NCBI RefSeq assembly: GCF_900239935.1
Contig: NZ_LT965929.1
Coordinates: 158,501 to 222,500, forward strand
Source of the DNA: Pseudoalteromonas carrageenovora IAM 12662
GTDB taxonomy: Bacteria; Pseudomonadota; Gammaproteobacteria; Enterobacterales; Alteromonadaceae
Length of the DNA stretch: 64,000 bases
Direction of reading: 5' to 3'
A program made the translations under genes and the position numbers. Positions 14,392 through 22,975 of this stretch are shown one piece after another (position 1 is the stretch's first letter; every line of letters starts with the position of its first letter). The notes below the pieces were generated by a model. The model had not been told where the DNA came from. It saw nothing but the letters and a program-made list of their open reading frames with translations, and searched no databases.

Positions 14392-16950
14392 TTATCTAGC
14401 GCAAAATCCGCTGCCATCACCCGCTGAGGGCAATGTGCCATCAATCTGCGCGACCATATTTGCTACGCGGTACTGCATAAAAGACGTTAAGCCGTAAAAC
14501 TGCCCCGTTGTAGAGGTAAGGTTTTGCTCAAAGTAGGTTGAGCCATAAAAGCTAGTTGGGTCGTTTTGTACGTGCTCACGAATTAAATCGGCTATTTCAT
14601 TTACGCGTGCGTTAAATGTGTCACTTGAAAGTGAGCCATTAATAAGCTGTGTTAAGTAACTGTGGTACGTGTCTAGGTTGCTTTGCTCGGCAAAGACATT
14701 AGCAATTAACGGGCGCTCGCTTAATGCGCCGCTTACTGGCTCATCAATGTAGAGCTCTCTTACATCTACGTTATTACAATCCATGTTAAATGTGCCGAAT
14801 GACTCGTTAAAATCCCACGGCAAAATGCTAAATACGCCATCGTCATCGTAAATATAATAGTTATGTGCAAGCGGGCCGTGGTAGCTATCTAAATTGGACA
14901 GTGAAGTACTAACCGACATATAACGTAAAAGTGTGTCTACTTCTATGGCGCTGGTTTCGCCTTTATCGAGCGATTCTACAAAGTTAATAAAGGCGCCGTT
15001 ATCTGTGGTGTCTTCGTTGGTTTGCAGGTTTATATCGGTGTAGCTTTGTATGTCGTCACCTAGCCATAATAAATCGCTGCCTGTGCCATCTGGCTTGTAT
15101 AAATCGCCATTACTGTTGGTAAAGTGTTTTTCAACAAATTCGCCATCTACGGCTTCTACCATTAAATACAAACCAAATAGTTCGCCGTTTACATAAAAGT
15201 TAACGTAAGCATGCTCAGGCGTTGGTACGCCCATTTCATCCATTAGCTCGTAGGCGATTACTTCACGCATGTACGACGGGTCGTTAAACGAGTTTTGTAG
15301 TGTGAATTTTTTTAGTCCAAAAAACTTTTGCCCCGACACATATTCGTTAATATCAACCTTAAAGCTGTAACGGTCGCTGCTAGAGTTGGCAACACTGCTT
15401 AAGCTTGAGCCGCCTTTAGTGCGAATAGCAACGCTATCAAGTGTTACACCATTAAAGGTAATAGCGGTTTCGTGATATTCCTCATCAAGTGGGTTATCTA
15501 GAATGTCTTGCCAGTTTTCGTCAGTAATTGTAATAGAAAGCGTATTAACCGCTGTGGGTGTAAAGGCGGTTGCAACTGTATTTTCACTACTTGGGGTAGG
15601 TGTTAAAAACGCATGAGTAAAGCCTGTATTGCTACTTAGGCCGTAACTAAAGCCTGTGGCTACATCACTTTCATCCCAGTCAATGTAGTCAATTACTTCA
15701 TCGTTGAGTATTAAGCTTAGCTCGTCTTCTTTGCCTAGTTTAAACGGGACGTAGTAAGTGCCTGGGTCTTCGTCGGTGGCATAAATAGTTATGTATTCAC
15801 CCGCGTATAAATCTATGTCGGGCAGGGTAACGGGGTCTATGTCGTCGCTTTCATCAATAACTTGGTAGTTGGCTAAGTTAATTGTATTTGCGCTGTTGTT
15901 GTATAGCTCAAACCAGTCGTTGCCATCGTCTGCGGCGCTTGCCACTATTTCGTTAATAACGAGTGGCCCGTGGGTTGCTTGGCTGTTTGAGCTAAGCTCT
16001 GTTGGAGTGAGTACCGCAGTTGCATCGCTGCCATCAGGGTAGCGACCATAGCTGTAACCACTCAGCGCTTGGCCTTTATTCCACGATAACTGCTCTATAA
16101 TTACATTGTTACTGTAAAGGCTTACGGTATCGCTTGAGCCTAATTTAAACGCAACGCTTGGCAGATCGCCTAAATCATCGGTGCTTGCGTAAATACGGTA
16201 AAACTCACCCGGCGATAACGTAATATCGGGTAGAGCAAACTGTTCGTTATTGTCATCACTTAGGGTGTAGTCTGCTAAATAAACATCGCTACTGCTTGTT
16301 ACATAAAGCTCTATCCAGTCCTCGCCGCCACTACTATCTTTTGCTAATACTTCGTTTATACGCAGTGGGGCATCTTCAGCAATTAGCGTTGTAACAAGTG
16401 TTGAGGTATCTGCTGTTTGGTTAGCTGCGCCCTCTGTGGGCGTTAGTGTTTGCGCGGTGCCGGTGCCATCGGTGTATAAGCCGTAACTAAAGCCTTCAGC
16501 GGCTTCGCCTTCTTCCCAATCAAGTACAGAGATAGCAGTGCCGTCCTCGTATAACGTAACCGCATCGTCGCTACCTAGTTTAAAGGTGACGTAATAACCG
16601 TTATCGGGCGGTGTATCGGTTTCATCAATGGCTTGAATAACAATAAACTCACCTTGGGAAAGCGATACTGCGGGCAGAGCTTGAGGCTCTCTGTCGGCGT
16701 TATCATCAACAAGTGAAAATACCGATAAGTCGGCTATATCTTCAGTGGCGTATAGCTCAATCCAATCGTAGGTGGTATCGCTTGGGCTTGCGACAATTTC
16801 GTTAATAACTAAACCAGTTGACGTGATTGTTGATGATGAGTCAGTACTTTGCTCTGTGCTGCTATCGGTTGTTTGCTCAGTACCGCCACAGCCATACAAT
16901 AATGTAGTAGAGGCAATAACTGAATAAAATATAAAAGGTTTTATATTCAT
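14392..16950 (-). CDS. CotH kinase family lipoprotein with three lamin-tail domains
   Basis: 852 aa. A lipobox (LLYGC, Cys 21) predicts a lipoprotein, followed by a Ser/Thr-rich linker. Three lamin-tail repeats follow, each starting LVINEIVAS or LRINEVLAK, with WIELYA/WFELYN and ending FSYGLY or YSYGRY, at about residues 45-175, 190-320 and 330-455. The CotH kinase domain (about 470-830) has TKGGSS, FGLYLMVEAVDGEFVEKHF and ILPWDFNESFG, which carries the metal-binding Asp. CotH kinases phosphorylate secreted proteins in spores and some bacteria. First gene of the four-gene operon. Confidence 0.9.
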   Translation of the reverse strand: MNIKPFIFYSVIASTTLLYGCGGTEQTTDSSTEQSTDSSSTITSTGLVINEIVASPSDTTYDWIELYATEDIADLSVFSLVDDNADREPQALPAVSLSQGEFIVIQAIDETDTPPDNGYYVTFKLGSDDAVTLYEDGTAISVLDWEEGEAAEGFSYGLYTDGTGTAQTLTPTEGAANQTADTSTLVTTLIAEDAPLRINEVLAKDSSGGEDWIELYVTSSSDVYLADYTLSDDNNEQFALPDITLSPGEFYRIYASTDDLGDLPSVAFKLGSSDTVSLYSNNVIIEQLSWNKGQALSGYSYGRYPDGSDATAVLTPTELSSNSQATHGPLVINEIVASAADDGNDWFELYNNSANTINLANYQVIDESDDIDPVTLPDIDLYAGEYITIYATDEDPGTYYVPFKLGKEDELSLILNDEVIDYIDWDESDVATGFSYGLSSNTGFTHAFLTPTPSSENTVATAFTPTAVNTLSITITDENWQDILDNPLDEEYHETAITFNGVTLDSVAIRTKGGSSLSSVANSSSDRYSFKVDINEYVSGQKFFGLKKFTLQNSFNDPSYMREVIAYELMDEMGVPTPEHAYVNFYVNGELFGLYLMVEAVDGEFVEKHFTNSNGDLYKPDGTGSDLLWLGDDIQSYTDINLQTNEDTTDNGAFINFVESLDKGETSAIEVDTLLRYMSVSTSLSNLDSYHGPLAHNYYIYDDDGVFSILPWDFNESFGTFNMDCNNVDVRELYIDEPVSGALSERPLIANVFAEQSNLDTYHSYLTQLINGSLSSDTFNARVNEIADLIREHVQNDPTSFYGSTYFEQNLTSTTGQFYGLTSFMQYRVANMVAQIDGTLPSAGDGSGFCAR

Positions 16951-17117
16951 GTATGCACGCTTATTATTTTATTAAAGTGGATAAACTATAAGAATAAAAG
17001 GTGCAAACAATGTGTAAAAATTCAGTAAATTACATTTTTATGATGGTTTTGTGACGAGCTTTAAGGACGCGTTAACTGCAAGGCTCACAATAATAGGGGG
17101 CGTGTATTTAAACGTAA

Positions 17118-17150
17118 AAAAAGCAGATACTTAATTAGCATCTGCTTTTT
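17118..17150 (-). terminator. terminator of the Zn-dehydrogenase/GST operon
   Basis: AAAAAGCAGAT (17118-17128) pairs with ATCTGCTTTTT (17140-17150) across an 11-nt loop, and a T-run follows on the minus strand. It lies 22 bases past the dehydrogenase stop. The hairpin would also work in the plus direction. Confidence 0.75.
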
Positions 17151-17172
17151 AATTTTAACGAAGAATATTTAA

Positions 17173-18300
17173 TTAAGCTTGAGGTTTAATTAAGTACTTC
17201 TCGCCGGTAGCTTGTTTAGAGTAAGCCGCGATTGATTGTAAATGTAATACCTCAGCTAATGACACTTCGTGCGTGTAGTTGCTCGCAAATGTAGTGGTGA
17301 TTTCATTAGCAACGCGTTTGCGCATTTTCATTACTGTATCTGTGCCTAATTTACCTAAAGCATTAAATAACAAGAACCCGTTTACAGCCCAAGCAAAGCC
17401 AAAGTTACGATTAAGTGTAATAGGCCCGCGATCTAACGCACCATAAATATATGCTTGTTTAAACGTGTCTGAGCCATATAGGCTGTGCTCTTTCATATCG
17501 CGCGCAGCTGCCGCTTCCATACAGTTCAGTATGTCACTTGTTAGTTGGCCGCCACCAATAGGGTCAAATGCGATAGTTGCACCGGTTTCAATTATTGCAG
17601 CTGTTAGGTCAGCAAGAAAAGTGTCGCTGCTTGAGTTTACAACGTATTTAGCACCCATATCGCGCAGTAACTTTTCTTGTTGTGGTTTGCGTACAATGTT
17701 AATTAAATCAACGCCATCGGCAATACAAATACGGTTTAGCATTTGGCCAAGGTTAGAAGCCGCTGCGGCGTGAATAATGGCTTTATGGCCTTCAGCGCGC
17801 ATGGTTTCTACCATGGCGAGTGCGGTAAGTGGGTTAACAAAAGATGATGCACCTTCTTTAGCGGTAGTCCCTTCTTTTAACTCTAGGCAACTTTGTACAT
17901 TGGCACATATAAATTGACGGTACGTACCGCCACCAATAACAGCCACTGTTTTGCCCATTAATGCTTGTGCGGCTGGCGATGAGCCTGCAGCCACTACGGT
18001 GCCTGCACCTTCATTACCTACTTGTGTTGCTTTACCAACACGTGTTTTAAGTGATGGCATAAATTGAGCTGGAACATCAGCAGTAATTACGGGGTTTTCA
18101 TCAGTACCCGATTGTTTTGCAGTAGACAAATCAGCTGCGCTGAATAAAACGCCTAAGTCTGATGGATTTAATGGTGCAGCTTCAATACGAATAACTACTT
18201 CATCGGCATTTGGCTTTGGCATCTCGATGTTTTTTAAGGCAAGTGTAAGTTTATTGTCTTCGCTGATAGTTGAAGTTAGTTGGATATTTTTATCTGTCAT
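17173..18300 (-). CDS. zinc-binding alcohol dehydrogenase family protein (MDR)
   Basis: A 375-aa medium-chain dehydrogenase/reductase. The GroES-like domain (VVIRIEAAPLNPSDLGVLF, GNEGAGTVVAAGSSP) is followed by a Rossmann domain with IIHAAAASNLGQML near residue 175, in place of the usual GxGxxG, and TIAFDPIGGG near 240. The classical catalytic-zinc Cys/His ligands are not evident, so it is probably a quinone- or enoyl-reductase-like member. It lies 43 bases downstream of the GST gene on the same strand, and the pair is divergent from a LysR regulator. Confidence 0.8.
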   Translation of the reverse strand: MTDKNIQLTSTISEDNKLTLALKNIEMPKPNADEVVIRIEAAPLNPSDLGVLFSAADLSTAKQSGTDENPVITADVPAQFMPSLKTRVGKATQVGNEGAGTVVAAGSSPAAQALMGKTVAVIGGGTYRQFICANVQSCLELKEGTTAKEGASSFVNPLTALAMVETMRAEGHKAIIHAAAASNLGQMLNRICIADGVDLINIVRKPQQEKLLRDMGAKYVVNSSSDTFLADLTAAIIETGATIAFDPIGGGQLTSDILNCMEAAAARDMKEHSLYGSDTFKQAYIYGALDRGPITLNRNFGFAWAVNGFLLFNALGKLGTDTVMKMRKRVANEITTTFASNYTHEVSLAEVLHLQSIAAYSKQATGEKYLIKPQA

Positions 18301-18343
18301 AAGAGTGTTCCTATAAATTGAGAATGGGTAGCGTATAGCTTAA

Positions 18344-19021
18344 TTACTTGCTTTGAGCTGCCAGTATTTGTGCTGTTACCTTTTGCATAAACTCAGGCAT
18401 ATTTGCTTGGCGATCTGCCTCTATTTGCTGAGCAATAGTCGATTGACTCATCTTTGCTTGCCACTCTTTCAAACCTGGGATTTCGGCCAGTACATCCCAA
18501 TTAAGCTCTTTTGGCGTGAATGCGTTAACCACTGTATTTACGTAGTAAACGTAAATATCTGCCATGCTAAATTGTTCGCCAGCTATCCACGGCGAAAAAT
18601 GCGTTAATTCACAAAGAGCGTTTACACCGCGCGTTAATAGCTTGCGAATGTCGTCTTTTACGTGTTCAGGTGCAGGGGAGCCTGTAAATACATACGGGAT
18701 TAAGCGTCTGCTTGGCAATTCAAAGTAAAGCTCACTTATTTTCATAATTTGGCGAACAAAAGCACGCTCGGCTGAATCTTCAGGGTATAGCGTGTTGCTT
18801 GGGTAGGTTTCTTCAAGGTAGTCGCAAATAACGCTCGACTCTGCAATATTTAGCCTATCAGCGGTGGTTATAGCCGGTACTTTTCCCATAGGGTTTATAG
18901 CTAAAAACTGCTCGTCGTTGTTGTATATAAGGTGCTCATTAAATGGCAGCTCTTTGTGTAAAAGTACATGCTTAACCAAGTTGTAATAGTTACTAGCTGC
19001 GAAGCCGTGCAAAGTAATCAT
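18344..19021 (-). CDS. glutathione S-transferase family protein
   Basis: 225 aa. The thioredoxin-like domain (residues 1-78) has FAASNYYNLVKHVLLHK, NPMGKVPAI with the cis-Pro and IAESSVICDYLE with the gamma-Glu-binding ES. The helical domain contains FSMADIYVYYV. It probably conjugates glutathione to electrophiles in the cytoplasm. It is the first gene of the pair with the MDR dehydrogenase, and is transcribed away from a LysR-type regulator 166 bases upstream that probably controls it. It is not closely related to the GST at 153-770. Confidence 0.88.
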   Translation of the reverse strand: MITLHGFAASNYYNLVKHVLLHKELPFNEHLIYNNDEQFLAINPMGKVPAITTADRLNIAESSVICDYLEETYPSNTLYPEDSAERAFVRQIMKISELYFELPSRRLIPYVFTGSPAPEHVKDDIRKLLTRGVNALCELTHFSPWIAGEQFSMADIYVYYVNTVVNAFTPKELNWDVLAEIPGLKEWQAKMSQSTIAQQIEADRQANMPEFMQKVTAQILAAQSK

Positions 19022-19143
19022 AATGTAGCCTTTGGTTTTAAGCTTTAACTATTGGCGTTAAATAAATTAAAGCGTGTAGATAAGTTAAGGTTATTATTAC
19101 TTGTTTTAATTTGCTTATATATAAGGGAAAATGCGAATCACTT

Positions 19144-19158
19144 TTGTCTTTAAGACAA
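19144..19158. promoter_or_regulatory. candidate LysR operator, TTGTCTT-T-AAGACAA
   Basis: A perfect 7-bp inverted repeat around one base, containing the T-N11-A pattern of LysR-family sites. It lies 30 bases before the LysR start and in the divergent region shared with the GST/dehydrogenase operon. Confidence 0.5.
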
Positions 19159-19187
19159 TAAAGCATTTTATTTAATGGAGAGGCAAC

Positions 19188-20087
19188 TTGGATCAACTAA
19201 AAGCAATACGGTATTTTATTAAGGTGGTTGAAACAGGCAGTTTTACCAAAGCCGCAAAAGCATTTGATGTGCCGCCCTCGTCGTTGTCACGGCGGGTTGC
19301 TGATTTAGAAAAAAGCCTAGGGGCGACGCTTTTAAAGCGTTCGACCCGTATAGTTAAATTGACCGAAGTTGGGCAAATTTACTATAACGATGTTCAGCAA
19401 ATAATAAATCAGCTAGAGCAAAGCCACGAAACAGTGCGCAGTTATCAAACAACACCAATGGGGCGATTATGTATAAGCTCAATGGTGAGTTTTGGTGATA
19501 AAATATTACTGCCTCTGCTTGATGAATTTAGCGCGCTATACCCCGAAATTATATTAGATGTTAGCTTAAGTGATGAGCTGTCTACACTTGGGCGTGACGA
19601 CGTTGATATAGCCATTCGTGGTGGTTATGCGCCAAATGAACGCGTGCTAGCAATAAAACTAATGGATAATGGCTTTATTCCTGTCGCGTCACCCTGCTAT
19701 TTACAAAAATACGGCGTGCCTAATAATGTTATGGAATTAAAGGATCACAGTGGCCTTTATTTTAAAACGCCAGCGGGGCCAACGCCTTGGTTATGTAAAG
19801 TGGATGATCAATGGCACGACGTTTCTGGGCCTGCGGTCGCTATTTCAAATAACGGATCGTGGCTGGCTAAAAAAGCATGTAATGGTGAGGGTATTTTAAT
19901 GTCTACTCGGTGGGCGCTCGACTCATACCTTGAGTCTGGCCAGTTGCAAGAGCTTAAGTTTGAGCATGAATTAGCGATAAGCCAAAATGCGACTATGGCG
20001 GTTTATTTGTTATATCAAAAACAGCGCTATTTAGTACCAAAGGTGAAAGCGGCGGTCGACTTTTTAGTACAAAGAATAAAAAGCTAG
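19188..20087 (+). CDS. LysR family transcriptional regulator
   Basis: 299 aa from TTG 19188, supported by GGAGAGG 5-11 bases upstream and by the typical start MDQLKAIRYFIKVVETGSFTKAAKAF. The N-terminal winged helix-turn-helix covers residues 1-60 (PPSSLSRRVADLEKSLGATLLKR). The effector domain begins near 90 (GRLCISSMVSFGDKILLPLL). It belongs to the large group resembling AaeR/DsdC-like single-effector regulators; the ligand is unknown. Its divergent neighbours suggest it senses an electrophile or quinone handled by the GST and the dehydrogenase. Confidence 0.92.
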   Translation: MDQLKAIRYFIKVVETGSFTKAAKAFDVPPSSLSRRVADLEKSLGATLLKRSTRIVKLTEVGQIYYNDVQQIINQLEQSHETVRSYQTTPMGRLCISSMVSFGDKILLPLLDEFSALYPEIILDVSLSDELSTLGRDDVDIAIRGGYAPNERVLAIKLMDNGFIPVASPCYLQKYGVPNNVMELKDHSGLYFKTPAGPTPWLCKVDDQWHDVSGPAVAISNNGSWLAKKACNGEGILMSTRWALDSYLESGQLQELKFEHELAISQNATMAVYLLYQKQRYLVPKVKAAVDFLVQRIKS

Positions 20088-20190
20088 ATAAATTTTGTAT
20101 TTTTTGTTCTCCAGTAATTGCTTTTAATATCATAGAAGTGGAGTTAAAAATTCCTAAATAGTTTAATTTCAAATGTATTTAGGGTGGGCT

Positions 20191-20577
20191 ATGAAAATAA
20201 ATTTTTCTTGGCGAATTCAGTTTGGTCGCATTGTACCAATATGCTCTTGTGAAAATGTAAACAGTAATGGTAAGAGTGTATTGTTAAGTCTTTTATTAGA
20301 TGATGGTGGGTTACGTTACAGTGAAACTATTTTTTGGATTGATGAAGGAATAAAGAGAATAAACTCTGTTTTAGCAAGTGAATGTAGCTTTCTTGACTGG
20401 AACCGCGAAAGATGGGGAACTGAATTCACGCTACACAATGCACGAGTATATTCTTTACTAGACGATAGCTATTTTCAAAATATACCTACGCAGCAGCTTA
20501 AAGAAGCTCTTGGCGCGTGGAAGTTATTCTTAGAGTCAACCCCTGATCTACAAAAAAACATTGAAATAAAATTATAA
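20191..20577 (+). CDS. hypothetical protein
   Basis: 128 aa from ATG 20191, chosen because AGGGTGGG precedes it; an ATG six codons earlier at 20173 has no good ribosome site. It is soluble and Trp-rich, with KINFSWRIQFGRIVPIC at the start and a helical C-terminus (LKEALGAWKLFLESTPDLQKN). No family recognised. It heads a run of three unrecognised plus-strand genes with lower G+C than their neighbours; small acidic proteins like this can be immunity proteins, but no toxin is visible nearby. Confidence 0.65.
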   Translation: MKINFSWRIQFGRIVPICSCENVNSNGKSVLLSLLLDDGGLRYSETIFWIDEGIKRINSVLASECSFLDWNRERWGTEFTLHNARVYSLLDDSYFQNIPTQQLKEALGAWKLFLESTPDLQKNIEIKL

Positions 20578-20646
20578 AAGACAAGTTTAATCAGTATGTT
20601 AAGCGGTATCAGCTGGCTTAATGTTTAGTTATTGGGAGAAGTACGT

Positions 20647-21120
20647 ATGGTGCCATTTGGTTTAAGTTCAGAGCAGTTTAAAGCTAAATTTTTAGTTTCA
20701 TTAGAAAAAATATCACCTTGTTTTATTCGCGAGCTCAAGAATTTGTTTACAGTTTCAATTCCCGAATCTGTTTTAGGTGCTGAGATTCAAATATTTCTAG
20801 GTGATGATTGTATGGAGACTCCTTCAGCTTGGATATATTACGAAGGAAAACAAAAAAAGATAAATAGCACTGATGCTTCAATATTTTCTGGTAAATCAGT
20901 GGAGTTACTTTCGGGTGATTATGCTATACCTCATTTTGATGAGAAATATTATATCAATGAAGAGTTCAACGCGGGTTACTTAATTGCTAATCTAACAAAA
21001 CAATGGCTGGCTGAGAGCTGGTGGAAGGCTGGAGGCTGGGATTATCCTATTCCAGTATTAGTTATGGTTCATGATGATTATGGTGATGGTTCGTCGATTA
21101 AGTTGTCTGCAGTTTGCTAA
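20647..21120 (+). CDS. hypothetical protein
   Basis: 157 aa from ATG 20647 (TTG 20632 is an alternative; GGGAGAAG precedes the ATG). It is soluble and acidic, with two beta-rich halves, FIRELKNLFTVSIPESVLG and WLAESWWKAGGWDYPIPVLVMVHDDYGDG being the most distinctive stretches. I cannot name a family. It sits between two other unrecognised genes in the same direction. Confidence 0.65.
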   Translation: MVPFGLSSEQFKAKFLVSLEKISPCFIRELKNLFTVSIPESVLGAEIQIFLGDDCMETPSAWIYYEGKQKKINSTDASIFSGKSVELLSGDYAIPHFDEKYYINEEFNAGYLIANLTKQWLAESWWKAGGWDYPIPVLVMVHDDYGDGSSIKLSAVC

Positions 21121-21184
21121 TAAATAAAAAGAATACCTTATAACCCCACAAAAATATCTTTCGAGTAAGGACTACCGAGTAAAT

Positions 21185-22819
21185 ATGTTGACTATACATT
21201 CTCAGATACAAAAAAATATAGATTTAATTCGTGACCCTAATTTTGGTGTTGTTCAAAAAGGTGTACCTAATAAAAAAAATAAAGCAACAGTAAGAAACAT
21301 TCATGCGCAATGGAAAAAATTAATAGAAGAACAGCAAGCAACCATTAAAAGGCAATATGATCGAGGGCTCATTGATTGGCCAGAATGTCGTAGTTTAATG
21401 AGGGCTGATTTTAGCATTGAAGATGAAATATACAGCGCAATGATGAATTGGCTTTCAACCATAGATTTATCTGACACACTTGAGGTTGAGTACCTTGCTA
21501 CGTTTATTGAGACTGTAAGTAGCTCAGATTATTCGCCAAATGCTTTGGTGTTATTAAAATATCACCAAACTATACTAACTAAAATAAAAGAACTTATTGA
21601 ACACCAACGGGTACATCAGCAAAATACAAAAATTAACTTAGTTGTTTCAGGTTTAATAGAGCTATATTTTTATCTTTCAGTAGGCAGTTACACTCCAGAT
21701 TTTATCAAGCGGTATGAACTCAATAAAGTTGATATAGCGCTATTGCTTCCTTCTTTTTATCGAGCATTTTCAGATGAAGATAGTAATTTGATAATGGGTA
21801 TTTTTGAAGAGTTTCACCCAGATGTTATAAACGAGTTTACTCAGCTATTACATTCGAGCATTGTTAGGCATGCTAGAAATAGCAGTTACGGCTGGATGCA
21901 TTCAGAACTACTAAGTATGCTTGCAAAGCCTGCAGATGTGTTTTATAAAAACGCACCTCTGATTTTTAAAAGCCTGATTAATGACTTTGATTTTTCTGAT
22001 ATTGAGATGGATTATTTAATTGAAAATTTAATACTATGCCCGCTTGGGATTGAAGGTAAAAAAACACAACAAGCACATATTCATGAACACCTAAATCACA
22101 TTAAAGCAAAGGGCGCAAAACAAAGTATAATTAACGATTATCAACAAAAATTAGATAATATAGATTCAGTTAGCCAAGAAAAATACAACAAAAATATTAA
22201 AACGGCTCTGCGTAGAATTACCGTTTCAGCCCCTACTCGAAAAAGCTTAGACATATTACTTAAAGCCACTACCGATAAAGCTAAAGTGACACACTTAAAA
22301 TCGTTACTTTTAGAAGCTGATGCTTTAAAAAACACACCTAAATTGTTTAATATTAATAATAAACCCACCGTTTTATTTCGTGATTTTAATTTTAAGTTAC
22401 TCGTTATTGAAGAGCTGATGTATCGACAAGAGATCCTCTTACCAAAGTTTGATTTAGATTTATTTGCCAAAGAGTATATAAAACGCGAAATTGATCGAGA
22501 AGAAGATGGATATGAGTGCATTGCTGAAGTTAAAAAGTACTTTAAAAACGTAGAAATACCGATGACTTTACTCGAAAAAGTAACGCAGCTTTATCAAGAC
22601 AGTGGTTTAAATGGTGGAGCTGTATTTTTAGAGCACATGCATCCATTTTGGGATCCCGGTATGGGAGATGAAGTACCCAAAGTAACAAATAAGGCAATTG
22701 ATGATTTAGCTCTATTACCTAATCTTACTGAAATAATTGGTTTAGAAAATAGCGAGCCGAGTAAAAAATTATTAAATGCCTTAGCTGAGCGAAATATTGA
22801 GTTGGAAGAGGAGGAGTAA
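21185..22819 (+). CDS. hypothetical protein, 544 aa
   Basis: A large soluble protein, largely helical, with charged coiled segments around residues 30-60 and 300-330 and a very acidic tail (ELEEEE). The C-terminal part (about 395-540) contains RDFNFKLLVIEELMYRQEILLPKFDL and LALLPNLTEIIGLEN, which loosely recall a DUF6892-type domain from memory; I would not rely on this. No signal peptide. It is third in the run of unrecognised genes, with a GGAC-containing weak ribosome site. Confidence 0.7.
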   Translation: MLTIHSQIQKNIDLIRDPNFGVVQKGVPNKKNKATVRNIHAQWKKLIEEQQATIKRQYDRGLIDWPECRSLMRADFSIEDEIYSAMMNWLSTIDLSDTLEVEYLATFIETVSSSDYSPNALVLLKYHQTILTKIKELIEHQRVHQQNTKINLVVSGLIELYFYLSVGSYTPDFIKRYELNKVDIALLLPSFYRAFSDEDSNLIMGIFEEFHPDVINEFTQLLHSSIVRHARNSSYGWMHSELLSMLAKPADVFYKNAPLIFKSLINDFDFSDIEMDYLIENLILCPLGIEGKKTQQAHIHEHLNHIKAKGAKQSIINDYQQKLDNIDSVSQEKYNKNIKTALRRITVSAPTRKSLDILLKATTDKAKVTHLKSLLLEADALKNTPKLFNINNKPTVLFRDFNFKLLVIEELMYRQEILLPKFDLDLFAKEYIKREIDREEDGYECIAEVKKYFKNVEIPMTLLEKVTQLYQDSGLNGGAVFLEHMHPFWDPGMGDEVPKVTNKAIDDLALLPNLTEIIGLENSEPSKKLLNALAERNIELEEEE

Positions 22820-22975
22820 TTTAGATTACGCCTTCAAAATTTTAGATTAAAAGCAGATGATTATATCTAAATTCAAGTATTAATTTTTTCTGCTTTTAAT
22901 TTTATTACTGTAGCTAAAGCTTTTAGCTAAATGACCGATAAAATACTTAATAGAGTTTAGCGATTAAGGATAATC

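Noticed and set aside
22846..22900. Inverted repeat ATTAAAAGCAG / CTGCTTTTAAT after the 544-aa gene, as terminator
   Set aside because: The loop is 33 nt and the stem is A+T-rich; not convincing as an intrinsic terminator.
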